From Latrodectus hesperus (Eukaryota > Arthropoda > Arachnida > Araneae > Theridiidae), in contig CM075853.1 in assembly GCA_037975125.1 (NCBI GenBank), positions 23,263,399 through 23,327,398 of the forward strand: DNA of 64,000 nucleotides. Direction: 5' to 3'. The notes under the pieces were generated by a model, which was given only the letters and a program-made list of their open reading frames with translations, did not search any database and had not been told where the DNA came from. The position numbers and the translations under genes are program-made. How positions within the stretch are numbered: position 1 is the stretch's first letter; each line of letters begins with the position of its first letter. Of the stretch, positions 23,831 to 35,895 are shown piece by piece.

Positions 23831-24285
23831 CAAATGGTTCTTTTTCTTTTTTAAAAATTGTCATCTATGCTCTATCGCTGAGCGACAAAAAAAATTGTTA
23901 AAATAGATTCCCTATTCGCAGATGGTGACGTTTATAGCAAACGGTACAACTATGAAATATAAAAGCTGCTAAAAGACAAAGATATAATAAACCATATAAA
24001 ATCAAAAATAATCAAATAGTTGAAAATCATAAAAGAATGAAAGAGAGCCAATGCACAAAACAAATTTTAAAGGTCAGAAAAAAAGAAGAGGAATAAGGAA
24101 AACATATTTCTCGATGAGGTTGAAAAGAATCTTCAGAACTTAAGAATAACAAATTGGAAAGCTAAGGCATGAGATTGACTATTGGATCATACCTTTGGAA
24201 TCAAATTGTTAGTGAGGCAATGATCCAACATGGACTGCAGTGCCGGGGAGTTAATATGTTCACTTCTCTTCTTTCTACTTTTTCC
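23831..24285. other. spacer without recognised feature
   Basis: AT-rich with a few less AT-rich segments. I see no reading frame of interest. Confidence 0.5.
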
Positions 24286-24490
24286 CACAATTGAGGGAAG
24301 GAATCATCTGGTGGTGCCATCTATGGGAGGATTTTAGAACAAAGTCGTACTTGGTGCTCTGGTTAAAATGGAAGGCTCTGGTGCTCTGGTTAAAATGGAT
24401 ATGATCATTGCTACTGACTTAAATTCGCATAGCCAATGGTATAGGGAGCTTGACTTGTCCAAGTGTCTAAGTTATGACACTTGTTACTTA
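24286..24490 (+). mobile_element. SINE family A, 3' part, with an internal duplication
   Basis: Plus-strand copy that starts near the TTGAGGGA block and ends with CTTGTCCAAGTGTC and GACACTTGTTACTT. GGTGCTCTGGTTAAAATGG occurs twice in a row (about 24353-24398), a local duplication not seen in the other copies. The tRNA-like head is absent. Confidence 0.75.
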
Positions 24491-24773
24491 AATAACAACA
24501 ACAACACTTTTTTACGTAACTGATTTCTTAAAAAGATATATTTTGTCCATTTTTGAAAAATATTGTTTTGAGCCTTTGCAGCAAATGCATCTTTACCTGA
24601 CTCCCATCTCTGAAATATATTAAAACGAGTATGAAATGGGAGACCCGAAATCAATATTTAAAAACTCCGCAAGAGAAAACAATTTTCAAGCATTACACAC
24701 TTCTATCGATTTGTTTTCGATTTATAAGTACGATTTCATTTAGTGATGCAAAGTATCAGTTTAAGAAGCTAAT

Positions 24774-26166
24774 TACACTACTGGCCATTAAAATTGCTAC
24801 ACCACACACGTGAAATTTGCATGATAGGTACAACTTGCTATGATATGCAAATGATTAGATTTTCAACGCATTCATACAAAGCAGGCGACAGTAGCGACAT
24901 CTACAATGTGTATAAAACCAGAGATTTGACAGCAGTTTTCTCATACTCAATTTCCGTTTCAACGTTGTTTTCGGCAAAGAAAGTTGTTGTAATGCCTCGT
25001 GTCAGAAGAAGAAATGCCTATCAGCACGTGTCTGACATTGATCGAGGAAGGATTATAGCCTACCGGGATTGCGGTTTATCGTACTGCAATATTGCTGCTC
25101 GCGTCGGTCGAGACCCCATGACTATTAGCAGAATATGGAATCGATGGGTTCAGGACAGTCATACGGAACGTCATGCAGGATCTCAGCGACCCACCATCAC
25201 TAACAGCAGAGAAGACAGACATCTTATCCGCATGGTCACAAGGGATCGTGCAGCCACGTCACGAACCCTGAGTCGAGAAATGGAGTCATTTGCAAGGCAA
25301 CAAGTTTCTGCTCGAACAGTTCGACGACGTTTGCAGCAGCATGGATTGTCTGCACGGCGACCATGGCTTCGGCTACCATTGACGCTGCGTCACAGACAGG
25401 AGCGCCTTCAATGGTGTGATCAGTGACGAACCTGGACGCGGGAATGGCATCACGTCATCTTTACAGATGAATCTCGGTTCTGTATACAGGACCATGATGG
25501 CCGCATCCGTGTTTGGAGGCATCGTGGAGAACGCGCATTGCTAGCTTGCATTGGACATCGCCATACTGGCCTATCTGCTGAAGTGATGGTATAGGGTGCC
25601 ATTGGATACACGTCTCAATCACCTCTTGTTCGCATTACCGGCACTTTGAACAGCAACCGTTACATTTCCGGTGTGTTAAGGCCCGTGGCTCTGCCCTATC
25701 TTCGAGGCCTCCCTAATGCTTTGTTTCAACAGGATAATGCACGACCACATGTTGCCCGTACTGTTCTGAATTTCCTTGATATAGAATAGGTTTGACTGTT
25801 ACCCTGGCCAGCACATTCTCCTGATCTGTCACCAATTGAGAACGTGTGGTCAATGGTTGCCGAGCGATTGGCACGCCATGTTTCACCATCCAATACTGTC
25901 GATGAACTGTGGCATAGTGTTGAAGCTGCATGGACTGAGATTCCCGTACATGCCAAACAATCTCTGTTTGACTCCATGCCTAGGCGGATAAATGCTGTTA
26001 TTGCAGCCAGAGGTGGCTCTGGGTACTGATTTCTCAAGATCTATGCATCCTAATTTCCTGTAAATCTAATCACTTGTTCTTTCCACTATAATGTATGTGT
26101 CCAATAAATATCGTTCTGTTATTTGCATTCCTTCTTGGTGTAGCAATTTTAATGGCCAGTAGTGTA
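24774..26166 (+). mobile_element. full-length Tc1-like transposon with perfect 31-bp terminal repeats
   Basis: TACACTACTGGCCATTAAAA at the left end is matched by a perfect 31-bp inverted copy at 26136-26166, counting the TA target duplication. The 1393-bp length is normal for Tc1. A single transposase frame occupies the middle on the plus strand. The perfect termini and the lack of frameshifts show that the insertion is much younger than the other Tc1 copies in the window. Confidence 0.95.
24992..26029 (+). pseudogene. Tc1 transposase, full length, four in-frame stops and no frameshift
   Basis: ATG 24992 opens MPRVRRRNAYQHVSD and the frame runs 345 codons to TGA 26027-26029. The N-terminal paired-type helix-turn-helix region (residues about 10-110, with AYRDCGLSY and ARVGRDPMTISRIWNRW) precedes the DDE domain: FTDESRF (first Asp), FQQDNARPHVA (second), SPDLSPIENVWSM (third). 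The C-terminus is SMPRRINAVIAARGGSGY. In-frame stops at 25424 (TGA), 25592 (TAG), 25787 (TAG) and 25793 (TGA) kill it. The first two replace codons that are Arg (CGA) and Trp in relatives, and so fit single transitions. Confidence 0.95.
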
Positions 26167-26349
26167 AATAAGTTTGTAATGTATTTATTTCTATATACTA
26201 AACTGTTGAATTTTACGTTGTCATGTTTAATCAGAAACTTTGGTCTCAGTGACTTTTCCCCCATTCTTGGTGTTTCTGTTTACTTCAGTGTGCTGCATGC
26301 AAGAGGTGTCTGGTTTCACTTCTGCTACCATTTAATGTTATTTTTTTCT

Positions 26350-26733
26350 GTTGTTGTTGTTACTAATGACACTTGGACAAGCCAAGCTCGCTAGGCCTTG
26401 GCAATGCGAATTTAAGTCAGTAAGGTGCGTCTTTCGTTTAAACAGAGCACCACGAAGGTGAAACTACGACTTTGCTCTTCAAATCCTCCGATAGGTGGCA
26501 TCAGCAGAGAATCCACTCCCTAAATTTTGACATTGATCTGAAGGTGGAGGAAATTTTCTCCAGACCTTTGCACCCATGGTAACTGCTCAACTACCAACCA
26601 AAGGACTTTCGATTCCACAGATTTAACGATCACGTATATCGCATGTACGCGGTGGGTCTTTGGCGGTATTCAGAATCGAATACTGCCCTTCTGGACGGAA
26701 GGCTGATGGCCTAACCACTAGTCTACCACGGCC
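26350..26733 (-). mobile_element. SINE family A, full-length copy
   Basis: On the minus strand the element begins at about 26733 with GGCCGTGGTAGACTAGTGG (A-box region) and a decayed B box (GTATTCGATTCTG). It runs through the family A body and ends in (GTT)n-type tail sequence at about 26350. A possible short duplication TTTTTCT lies on both sides. This copy sits 180 bp beyond the Tc1 element. Confidence 0.85.
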
Positions 26734-26775
26734 TCTTTTTCTAATCTTAATTATATTATAAATAGAAGTAATGTC

Positions 26776-26778
<3 letters not shown>

Positions 26779-26872
<94 letters not shown>

Positions 26873-26890
26873 CTATATATGTATATATAC
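26779..26890. repeat. (TA)n microsatellite, left flank of the mariner-type element
   Basis: About 95 bp of TA with slight interruptions near the right end, passing into a short CA run at 26889-26900 that abuts the transposon end. Confidence 0.9.
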
Positions 26891-26929
26891 ACACACACAC
26901 TTGGTGATTCTAAATTGTTTTTACTCTAT

Positions 26930-27000
26930 GTTCCTGTGTAATTATTGCTTGTATGGATTGCGATAGTACCCATCCATACCAGCAATAATTACAAAGGAAC
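26930..27000. repeat. subterminal palindrome of the mariner-type element
   Basis: The 28-bp arms at 26930-26957 and 26973-27000 differ at two positions and surround a 15-bp loop. The arm contains TAATTATTGCTTGTATGGA. A third, directly oriented copy is at about 28381-28411 next to the 3' terminal repeat. These may be subterminal transposase-binding repeats. Confidence 0.8.
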
Positions 27001-27228
27001 CAAGGGTTGTATTGCACTCTGAGAAGCAGAAAAGAGGGATGTAGAAACGGATCAAGAATCTATCACGAATTTATCGTATGCAAATTTCCACAGAGAAGAT
27101 GCAACATTTTGCTTTTTTTGTTCACCAGAGGAAGCCAATCAGAGTTGGCATTTTCCTTTAGAAACGGTGCAACAATATCGTTTCAAGTATTATCTGGATA
27201 ACATCGTCTGAATATTTTCGTGAATGCT

Positions 27229-28250
27229 ATGGTGGCGTATACGTACGAGGAATTGGCTGATTTGCACCTCATATACGGTGAAGCAAAAGGGGAATGGACG
27301 CGAAGCACGAAGATTGTACGAACAGCGGTTTCCAACTCGTCGTATTCTAAGTCATCCTACCTTTTCCAGTGTTGATCGACAACAGCGAGAAAGCGGTTCG
27401 TTTGCCATCTCAAACAGCGATGCAGGACGTTCGTGAAATGCACGAACGCCAGAAATGGAAGGCCGAGTTTGACTAGATTTGAAATACCTTCTTCCACAAG
27501 TACGCGGACGGTGCCTTACGAAATAGGTATTTCTCAACCAACGGTGTTGCATATTTTATACGGAGAGCGCACGCAACTCTACCACGAGCAAAAAGAGCAA
27601 TCTTTGCAGACCGGTGATTATTCCGGCAGACTTTGTGCATTGGATGATGGGGATGAAGAATAACAATACACGATTTCTTAGATTAGTATTAATTAGTGAT
27701 GAAACAATATTCAGCCGAGAAAGCACTTTCAACACGCGCAATCAGTAAATTAAAGCGTTTGGTCTAACAACAATTACCATTGTACAAAGCAAATACTCCT
27801 TGGTGATTACCTGGTAGGCCCTTACATCCTGCCAGACCGTTTGACCGGCCCAACATATCGTATCTTCTTGGAACAAGTACTTCCCAGTTTATTGCAGCCT
27901 GTTCCATTCCCCATCCAGGGATACATGTGGTTTATCCGTGATGGAGCCCCAGCACATTTTTCCATCACGGTCCATAACTTTTTTCATTCCTCATATTCCG
28001 CAAAATGGATTGGACGTAGTGGAACTTTGGCTTGGTCTTCTCGCTCACTGGACCTCAATCCACTGGAGTTTTTCTTCTGGGGGCAATGTAACCTTTAGTG
28101 CACGAGACGCCTGTAAACTCAGCTGAAGATATTGTGGCTAGAATCATTATTGCCGCTGACAAAATTAGCAAGACAACAGGAATTTCCGAGAGGGTGTGCC
28201 AGTTGTTCCTCCGCCGATGTCAGCTGTGCTGCAATACACGTAGCATTTAA
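27229..28250 (+). pseudogene. DUF4817/DDE transposase pseudogene
   Basis: Starts MVAYTYEELADLHLIYGEAK, matching the helix-turn-helix opening of the DUF4817 proteins that occur in many copies in ants and other arthropods. It passes through GISQPTVLHILY (HTH), ISDETIFSRESTFNTRN (first catalytic acidic strand), VGPYILPDRL and MWFIRDGAPAHFS (second Asp), then a WSSRSLDLNPLEFFFWG block for the third, and ends with AADKISKTTGISERVCQLFLRRC. Stops and at least four frameshifts break it. The parts have to be read from all three frames. Confidence 0.75.
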
Positions 28251-28455
28251 TGTGAGGTTTTCACTAAACAATGAATGTGATTGTGAAACGTTTGATATTA
28301 TTCATTCGCTTACCCAACACTGTTTTAAGTTCAGGTGGGAAGTCCTCTTTTCTGCCTCTCAGAATGGAATGCGACCCTATATTCCTATATAATTATTGCT
28401 TGTCTGGATGAGTACTATCACCCCTCTTAATTTCTAGAAACAATTTAGAATCACC

Positions 28456-28589
<134 letters not shown>

Positions 28590-28606
28590 ATTATTATTAT
28601 GATTTC

Positions 28607-28644
28607 AAATTCTAATGTTATATGTATATATAACATTAGAATTT
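28607..28644. repeat. short perfect palindrome beside (TA)n
   Basis: AAATTCTAATGTTATA at 28607-28622 is the exact reverse complement of 28629-28644, with a 6-bp loop. Its layout resembles the hairpin at 3257-3438. Confidence 0.7.
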
Positions 28645-29135
28645 AAAATAAAATAATTTATATTTTATTTCTATAATGTACACATTAAATTATTAGTGGT
28701 TTCACTTTCCTTATCTTACGCATAAATAATGTGACTAAAAGATAAAATAGTTTTGTGCGATGATCACGTGAGTCATAAAAACCTTGTGGGAAATGACATA
28801 TGGCAGAAATACGTTATAATAAAACAGAAACTGTGCGTTGCAAATATAAGCAAAGATGAGGTAATACAGTATCATTCTAAGATGTTTTGTTTGTGTCCTT
28901 ATCAATATTAAATCACGAGTTTTCTAAAAATGCGACTCTGCTTTTTTTTATTACGACTAAATTATGTCTATGACTTGCAAGGTTATAAGCTAACAATTCT
29001 AAAATAGTTCTAAGACGTGTAAAGATATATATACATTAGAAAAGAATTCTACTTCAGAAAATTAAAAGGAAATAAGAATAAGGCATGTGTATTGTTATAT
29101 TATATGAATTTTATAAGCACATCAATGTGATAGAG
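28645..29135. other. AT-rich spacer
   Basis: No feature recognised. Confidence 0.55.
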
Positions 29136-29147
29136 ACAATTTAATAA

Positions 29148-29475
29148 GGGGCTGCGCTGGGCTGGTTATTTAGAATGTTCGTACTCGTTATCGGAAAGCA
29201 TGAATTTGAATCCGACCCAATCGAAGATTCAACGTGTTTATTAATGGCGGCTAAGGTACGTTATGTATGTGGTGGTCGCACTGTCCTCCTTCTGAAATGA
29301 TACCTCTGGAAGTAGCACACCACATCTGGTGATCTTCCGCTTGGCCTCTGCTTCTAAATTACGAAGACTCGCTTTCGGAGCTACGGTGGCACAATCACTG
29401 GTTGCACCACTAAAAAAGTTCTAACCCTTGTAGAGCTGAAAGGTTAAAATGCTAGTATCTGAGCATAATTTAACA
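29148..29475 (+). mobile_element. SINE family C with perfect 12-bp target duplication
   Basis: ACAATTTAATAA is present at 29136-29147 and again at 29476-29487. The 328-bp insert starts GGGGCTGCGCTGGGCTGG, carries a decayed B box (GAATTTGAATCCGACC near 29209-29224) and a GC-richer body with CACTGTCCTCCTTCTGAAATG, and ends in a TTTAACA tail. Head and tail arrangement fit a tRNA-derived SINE on the plus strand. It shares no body with family A. Confidence 0.75.
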
Positions 29476-29890
29476 ACAATTTAATAAATAAAAATTGATT
29501 TAAAAGTACTAATACTAGTGCGAAATAATTAAGGATTTCCATCGGAAATGGCTATGGAAAATTGAACTAGGTTTATTGCTCAAAATATGACCACTGACTG
29601 GAAATGAAGTCTATTGGGGCAGGTCTCGAGTTTTTAAGTTGAATTTTGAAACGACTAAAAACATCTACGCTAGATCAGAGTCAAAGATATGAAGTGTTGA
29701 ACAGAAGGCTAGAATTTTTATCAATCAGTTACCAGCTCTGTTTAACGAATCAAAATGCGTAAACTCATTACCAAATGAATGAATTCACTTCCCAATTTTA
29801 TAATTCAATTTAATGCTATTTCTTTTATTGCGAAATGAATCTGCAAAAGAAATTTAACAAATTTATTTTAGTCATGATGTATACTATCGA

Positions 29891-30270
29891 GTTGTTATTT
29901 ATGACACTTGGACAAGCCAAGCTCGCTGCTAGCCGACGGCTTTGCGAAGTTAAGTCAGAAGAGCGCGTCCGTCGTTTAACCAGAGCATCATGAAGGTGAA
30001 AGTATGACTTTGCTCTAAGACTTCTCCGATAGATGGCATCACTAAGGATTCACTCCCTCAATTTTGACATTGATCTTGAGGGGGAGGAATATTTCTCCAG
30101 ACTATTACACCCATGGTAACTGCTTAACGACCGACCATAGTACTTACGATTCCACAGATTTATCTAGTACGTACATCACATGTACTTGGTGGATCTTTAG
30201 CGGCATTGGGAATCGAAAGCAGCCCTTCCGGATGGAAGGCCAATACCCTAACCACTATTCGACCACTTCC
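29891..30270 (-). mobile_element. SINE family A, full-length copy
   Basis: The minus-strand copy begins near 30270 with GGAAGTGGTCGAATAGTGG (A-box region) and CTTTCGATTCCCAATGCC (B-box region) and ends at 29891 in GTTGTTATTTATGACACTTGG-type tail sequence. It has a local CTGCTAGCCGACGGC insertion or change in the 3' part that is not seen in the other copies. Confidence 0.85.
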
Positions 30271-31480
30271 ATAATAATACTACAGTGATAAAATAAGGTG
30301 ATTAAAAGTGATAAAAAGTTAATAAATTGGAAGTGTGACAAGAAATTCCGTTAAAGTTATCAAAAATATGTACAATATCCGAGAGAAGATTTGAATATGA
30401 TAAATTGTGAGACAGACACTTCAACGAAGGAGAAATCAATTACTTAAGTTTTGAAATTTGACCACAAATTTTTCATTTGTTTTATAAGGGCAAAATAAAT
30501 TTTAAAAAAATTTATCAGACACACACACACAGAATTTTTAACGTTTTCTTATTAATTAATGAAATAAGGGGGAAAATATTGACGTTTTAAAATATATAAA
30601 ATTATGTTGCGAAGATACATTGTGTATTAGAATTGGCGAATCGAAATATTTTAACTTGAATATAATTAATAATAAACGTGTTTATGGAATATAGGAAATT
30701 CTCGGTTATCAGCGAGCAGCTTATTCCTCTTGTAGATTATCCGTAATGTCTAAATTCAGAAAAAAAAAATGAATTTTTAATAAAAGGAAAATATTTCAAA
30801 ACAAAGTAACTGAAATGTTTCAATGATTTTCTGGAAAAGTCAACCTACAAATTTGTAAAAAGTGAATGATTTATCATTCTTCTAATAATGTTTACTCGCT
30901 TCCTATTGTGTACCTATATTGTTCAAACATATATTTGTTCTGATCTGTTTCTTCTTTTTATAAGTACTTGGATTACGCGTGATAGCCCTACTTCTCAATT
31001 CATCTTCCTCATCAATTCACATTAAAAGAAAAAAATATCATAATAAATGATATATTTAAGTATTTTAACAAAATCTAATTAAAACGAAAACATATTTATT
31101 TTATTTTATATTCATTAAAACAATTTATGATATAGTGAATATCATTCTATTATTGAATATTTGATGAATTTCGCACAAATATTTTCTTAACTAATAATTT
31201 TTATACTTACACTGATAAAATAACTGAGCTTGTTAAAGCACAAAAATCAGTATTTTTTTCTGCATGAGATATGCAGTCGAAGCCCGAAAAGGGGTCATCT
31301 AATGTCTTACATTTTTTCTGTCTTCAGCGGTTACTTATTACAACTTTAAAAGAATAAAACATGCCTTTGTCCTTCAAGCGAGTTCAGTTCCGAAACGATG
31401 CGTGTCATGGTACAATCAACGTTGCTATGGTCTTAAATCAACGTTAGTTACTGTTTAAACTAATTATTTCCTAATGAAAA
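30271..31480. other. AT-rich spacer
   Basis: No feature recognised. AATTCTCGGTTATCAGCGAG near 30699-30718 recalls a pogo-type terminus but has no partner. Confidence 0.5.
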
Positions 31481-31524
31481 AGGCTAATGATTGCAATAGA
31501 CCTGGGACTAGAAGCTATTCTTTT

Positions 31525-32147
31525 GAAGAGGATTATAGTGACCTATGGATCTTGTCTGACAGCCGTAGTTCTCTCCACCATCTTAGTAATTGGCTTCTTG
31601 TAGGCGACAAGATCAGCAACTCTATCCTGCTTAAATTAAAACTCATTTCACTTAATCATGATGTTCACTTGCAATGGATACCTTCACATGTGAATCTCCA
31701 CGGGAATGAAATGGCCGATAATCTTGCTAAGGAGGGTTGCAGGATTTCAAATACTCCCTCTTCCACACTTACTTTTCTGGAGTTATACTCCCGGGAAAAA
31801 TCAAAAATTTCGTAGGAGTGGAAAACACACCCCACACGTAATAGGTACAAGGGATCAAAACCGGGTTTGTCCCTTGACCTCCCGTGTGACAGACGTACCC
31901 GGACTGTTCTCTCAAGACTTGCTAGCGGTCATATTAAGTGCCTCACTTTCAACGAGGGCAGGAAAACTTTCGTCACCTGCACCAAGTGCCAAAATCATCA
32001 GGCTTCTGCTGAGCATCTTTTGGATTGCATGGGTCTCTCTAGGGAGGATCTCTTTGGCAATCCTCTTTTAGTCTTCGACTTCCTTACAGTCAACGAACTC
32101 GTGGATCTAGTCTGACTTCGTCAGACATGGAGGATAAGCAACAACAC
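31525..32147 (+). pseudogene. RNase H and C-terminus of a non-LTR retrotransposon
   Basis: On the plus strand: WILSDSRSSLHHLSNWL (catalytic Asp), HLQWIPSHVNLHGNEMADNL (the P-S-H and final Asp motifs intact), a double frameshift near 31800-31865, then LPCDRRTRTVLSRLASGHIK and TKCQNHQASAEHLLDCMGLS, a zinc-type C-terminus, and a stop at about 32113. A short 3' UTR ends in AAGCAACAACAC at about 32147. Endonuclease and RT are absent, so this is a 5'-truncated insertion. It differs from the Jockey-like copy at 13742. Confidence 0.75.
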
Positions 32148-35100
32148 TAATTATAAAAGCTGCAGTCACAACATTTTGCAATGAAATACAGCTTATATTT
32201 TAAACTAGCCAGAGACCAACATTCTGCTATCAGTTTCTTACCATTACGAGAAAAAGTTCTCAATTCATTCCCCATTTTATAGATTGCGTATGACCTTTAT
32301 AATTGGAAAGATACGTGATATAATCCACAGATAATTTGTTTTTACAGAGCATGTAAGAATCAACCCCTAGGAAATCAATCCTTCATTGACAATGAAAACA
32401 AATCTTTTCAAGTACGGCATTGATTTGAACAGAAATTGATTTTAAGGCTATCAGTGTGGGTGTATTATCACATACAAGGATTATTATCTACGTTTGTTAA
32501 GAAATGATGGCGTGATATTGATTTGCGAGAAAATAATGATGCAACTCAAATGAACACCAAAATACGAACTGACTGTGAAGAATATTCGAGAGGTCACTAC
32601 TTATTTTTATTATTTTTTTTGCTGAACTTTTCATGGCTTGGAGCTGTAGATGACCAATTTAAGGATGATTAGATCTCCATTCTTCTTCCTTGAAATTAGC
32701 AGAGACCTTCGTTTGAAGAAATTAAATATTAGTTTGCCCTTCTTGTGATGTATAATCTAGAGATGGGATTTACAACTTAAGTATTGACATTATCACTTGG
32801 ACGTGGTTCAAGATTACGATGTAAGTTTAATCTACAGCCACAATATATTGAATTTCATTTGATATTTATTTTTTGATAAAGCAGTTACGAGCATGTATTT
32901 TAAAACATCATATACATAATAATGTTTTCAAATTTATCCGCAATCCAATGAAATGTGATACAGATGGTTAATGTCACACACTACTATGTCCCATCCATGT
33001 TTATTTTTAAATACGCAGGTTTTCTGTATTTTGATGCAGCTTTAAAGAAAACTTCAGTAATTATTTGTACGTAGAAAATTAGAGATATTACTCCTTTCTA
33101 TCTTTCGGTAGAAATCCATTTATATGTATTGTTTCTCAGAGTTTGTGTGGTAAAAAGATCTTACAAAATATTGCAAATAACATTATTTTCCATTAAGGCG
33201 TTAGGGACTGTTTTTGAATTCGATAATGTTTAACGCTGTTATATAAATGATCGCTGATTAATGTTTAATTTTGAAAATGAGTTGCAACCAAAGTTTTAAA
33301 ATAACAGAGAGATTCAAACAGTACTTTACAACATAAGATTGGTACCTGGTTTTTGTAATGGTTGATGAACGAGATCTTTCTTTTATCCATTTGAGAGAAC
33401 GACGACAATAATTTAATTTACATCTACACTAATGACAAAAAAATGATGTGTTAATGCTTGTTACTCATTTCTAGCACTTTAAACCCATTCTATTTTGTCT
33501 ACGAAGACATATTCATTTCACATTTTTTCTGTGAACTTTGGAATCTTGAATGAACAAGCAAAAAGTAGTATCAAAGGATGAACAGCTGTCACTGTATGGA
33601 TGAGACTTAACAAAGATCCAGTAGCGAAAATAATTGTCAGCTTTTCTTTCTTCTTGCACGAAAACTAATGAGTCATTCATATAATTAATCAATAAATAGA
33701 TGCAATTTCTGTCTGAATAATCTGTGTTTTTCCTTCTAATAAAGACTGCAAATTGAGCCAATTCTATATACATGATGAGACTCAGTTGAAATGTCTACAT
33801 TTTTTGAAAATTCTGGTTTCCTACGCATATTTTTTTATTTTCTACCATTTGTAATTATTTTATTATATTAGTAAATATAGTTAAAAATTGCTTCTTGAAC
33901 GGTTTTCAATGTTGAATTTCAAGTGAAATAAATTCTGCTGAAAGATAACTTATCTTGTAGTGAAATCATGGAAATAAAAAAATTATGACTGTTATATTTA
34001 TTGTTTTCGTAGGTTATAGTGTTTTCAAGATCAAAAAGTATTTACAAGATGAAAACAACTGCTCAGGCGCTAATAAAGACTGCCTATGGATGATAATGGT
34101 GACTGAGAAACTAATATATTTGTTACAAGATATGGATGTTTGCTATTTATTCTTAAGCTTATTTAAATAGCATTTTACTTTTTTTAGTATGTAGAGATTT
34201 TCTAGAAATTATTCTATTGAATTCTATGATATTATTTTTTGTAGCATTGTTATATACATACCATAAGAGTGAACTGAAGAAATTTAATGAAAATAAGTAG
34301 AAATACTGAAGTTTAAAACAAATAAAATAATTAAAGGAATCGAATGATCATGGTATATTTATCTTATTTTAATGGTTGTCATACTGTACTCCTACAATGG
34401 CAAAACCTCTTTGAGAAATAACATTACCATGTGCGAGATTAGTCTAGCATATTCGGTAACAATGCTTCGTCTGAGGGTCATGTACTTGCTTGGCCATGAA
34501 TTAACACTTCATGTTCTCTTCATGTCTGTCCATTAATAAAATCATATGAAAAGGGCATTTATTTATACCGGCATGCATTTCCTTTCCTTTCATTTCTAAA
34601 GACCATTTCCGGTTGCTGTCATTAATTATTCAATCATTAATGTCTTAAGTATTTTGATACTGAAAGTTAAAACTGCAAGCTTGTATGTCTTTTTCTTGAC
34701 ATTATGAATCACTGCACAGGCTTTCTCCTAAAAGACTTTGTATCTTGAAACAAAGTTATGGAGCTTAGGAAGTATAAAAACTTTTCCCCTAGTTTATCTC
34801 AGTACATCAATATACTATTTATTAGGAGTAAAATTAAGATTTACAACTTAATTTAATCTGAACCTGTAAGTTTAAAGACAGTTAATAAGTTTCATACCGT
34901 CTCGTGCATGATCGACACGTGTCACATGACTCCGATTAAACTATATTTTATTACTAAAATGAATTTTTATGATATTCTGAAAATTATAAATGCATGTTTA
35001 AGGCCTTGGAAAATTTTACTGCTTCAATATATCACCTGGAAGTTGTTTGATTGTTAAAAATACTGAAATTCTATAAAACTGAAGTCAATTGTACAAATGT

Positions 35101-35268
35101 TCAGCTTATATAAAATGCCTTAGAACATGTTAAAAGAAAAGTGCTAAACAAATAGCCCTGCATAAATATTACTGGTATTGAAATTATTCAGTAATATACA
35201 TAAAAACAATATGCATTGATTTCATATTGCTTTTATGTACATCAGTAAATTAATACAATTCAGTGTCA
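32148..35268. other. long region without recognised gene
   Basis: Less AT-rich than 7507-12207, but the open frames are short and show no domain. I see no repeat with ends and no RNA gene. Confidence 0.5.
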
Positions 35269-35280
35269 CTATCTTAAATG

Positions 35281-35883
35281 TATTTATTTATTTATTTTAT
35301 TACATTACATATATTCAGACTTGTATGCTTGATTCTTGAGATCCGCTTGTAAGTCTTCGTCGATAATAGGACAAATAGCACAATGACGGATGTACAACCA
35401 CAGAAGAATAACGAAGAAAACACCCAGGGCCATGGTGGGAATCGAACCCACACTCCTACGCTCTCAAGCGATTAGCGGTGATGCTTTAGACCAGTGTTTC
35501 TCAACCGCCGGTCCGCGGACCGGTACCGGTCCGCAAGAAATATTCACCGGTCCGCGAAATATCCAGCTTTTCGATATAGGCCGACTATATCGAAAAAAAT
35601 ATATATATCATTCACGTTGGAATTTTCTTGGATTTTTAATTAAGTTTTGGTGCTTTTATTCTCGATGCAATATTATATAAGTTGAATATACAAATGTAAA
35701 TTATAACAAACAAAATGCTTTAAAAATTATGTATGTCTTCATGATTTATCTTCGTGAAAAATTGTGCATTGGGTCAAATTATTAATATTACCGGTCCGCG
35801 CGAACGTGCCGAAATATTTTACCGGTCCTTGGAGTAAATTCAGTTGAGAAACACTGCTTTAGACCACTCAGCCACGGAGCGCC
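35281..35883 (-). mobile_element. tRNA-Ser-like SINE (family B) with 12-bp target duplication, split by a hAT MITE
   Basis: CTATCTTAAATG flanks the element at 35269-35280 and 35884-35895. Read on the minus strand it opens GGCGCTCCGTGGCTGAGTGG (A box) and continues after the MITE with a long variable arm and GTGGGTTCGATTCCCACC (B box), the layout of a class II tRNA such as Ser. A unique body of about 100 bp leads to a (TAAA)n-type tail at 35281-35310. Without the MITE and one copy of its octamer the SINE is about 230 bp. Confidence 0.9.
35492..35856. mobile_element. hAT MITE, 365 bp, with 14-bp terminal repeats and 8-bp duplication
   Basis: CAGTGTTTCTCAAC at the left end and GTTGAGAAACACTG at the right end are perfect inverted repeats. 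CTTTAGAC is duplicated at 35484-35491 and 35857-35864. Subterminal GGTCCGCGGACCGGTACCGG blocks recur in several orientations (near 35513, 35545, 35793 and 35821), as in the widespread hAT non-autonomous families with a CAGTGTTTCTCAACC start. It has no coding capacity. Confidence 0.95.
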
Positions 35884-35895
35884 CTATCTTAAATG

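Noticed and set aside
30695..30760. Pogo-like terminus (CTCGGTTATCAGCGAG)
   Set aside because: No partner terminus and no transposase nearby; too short alone.
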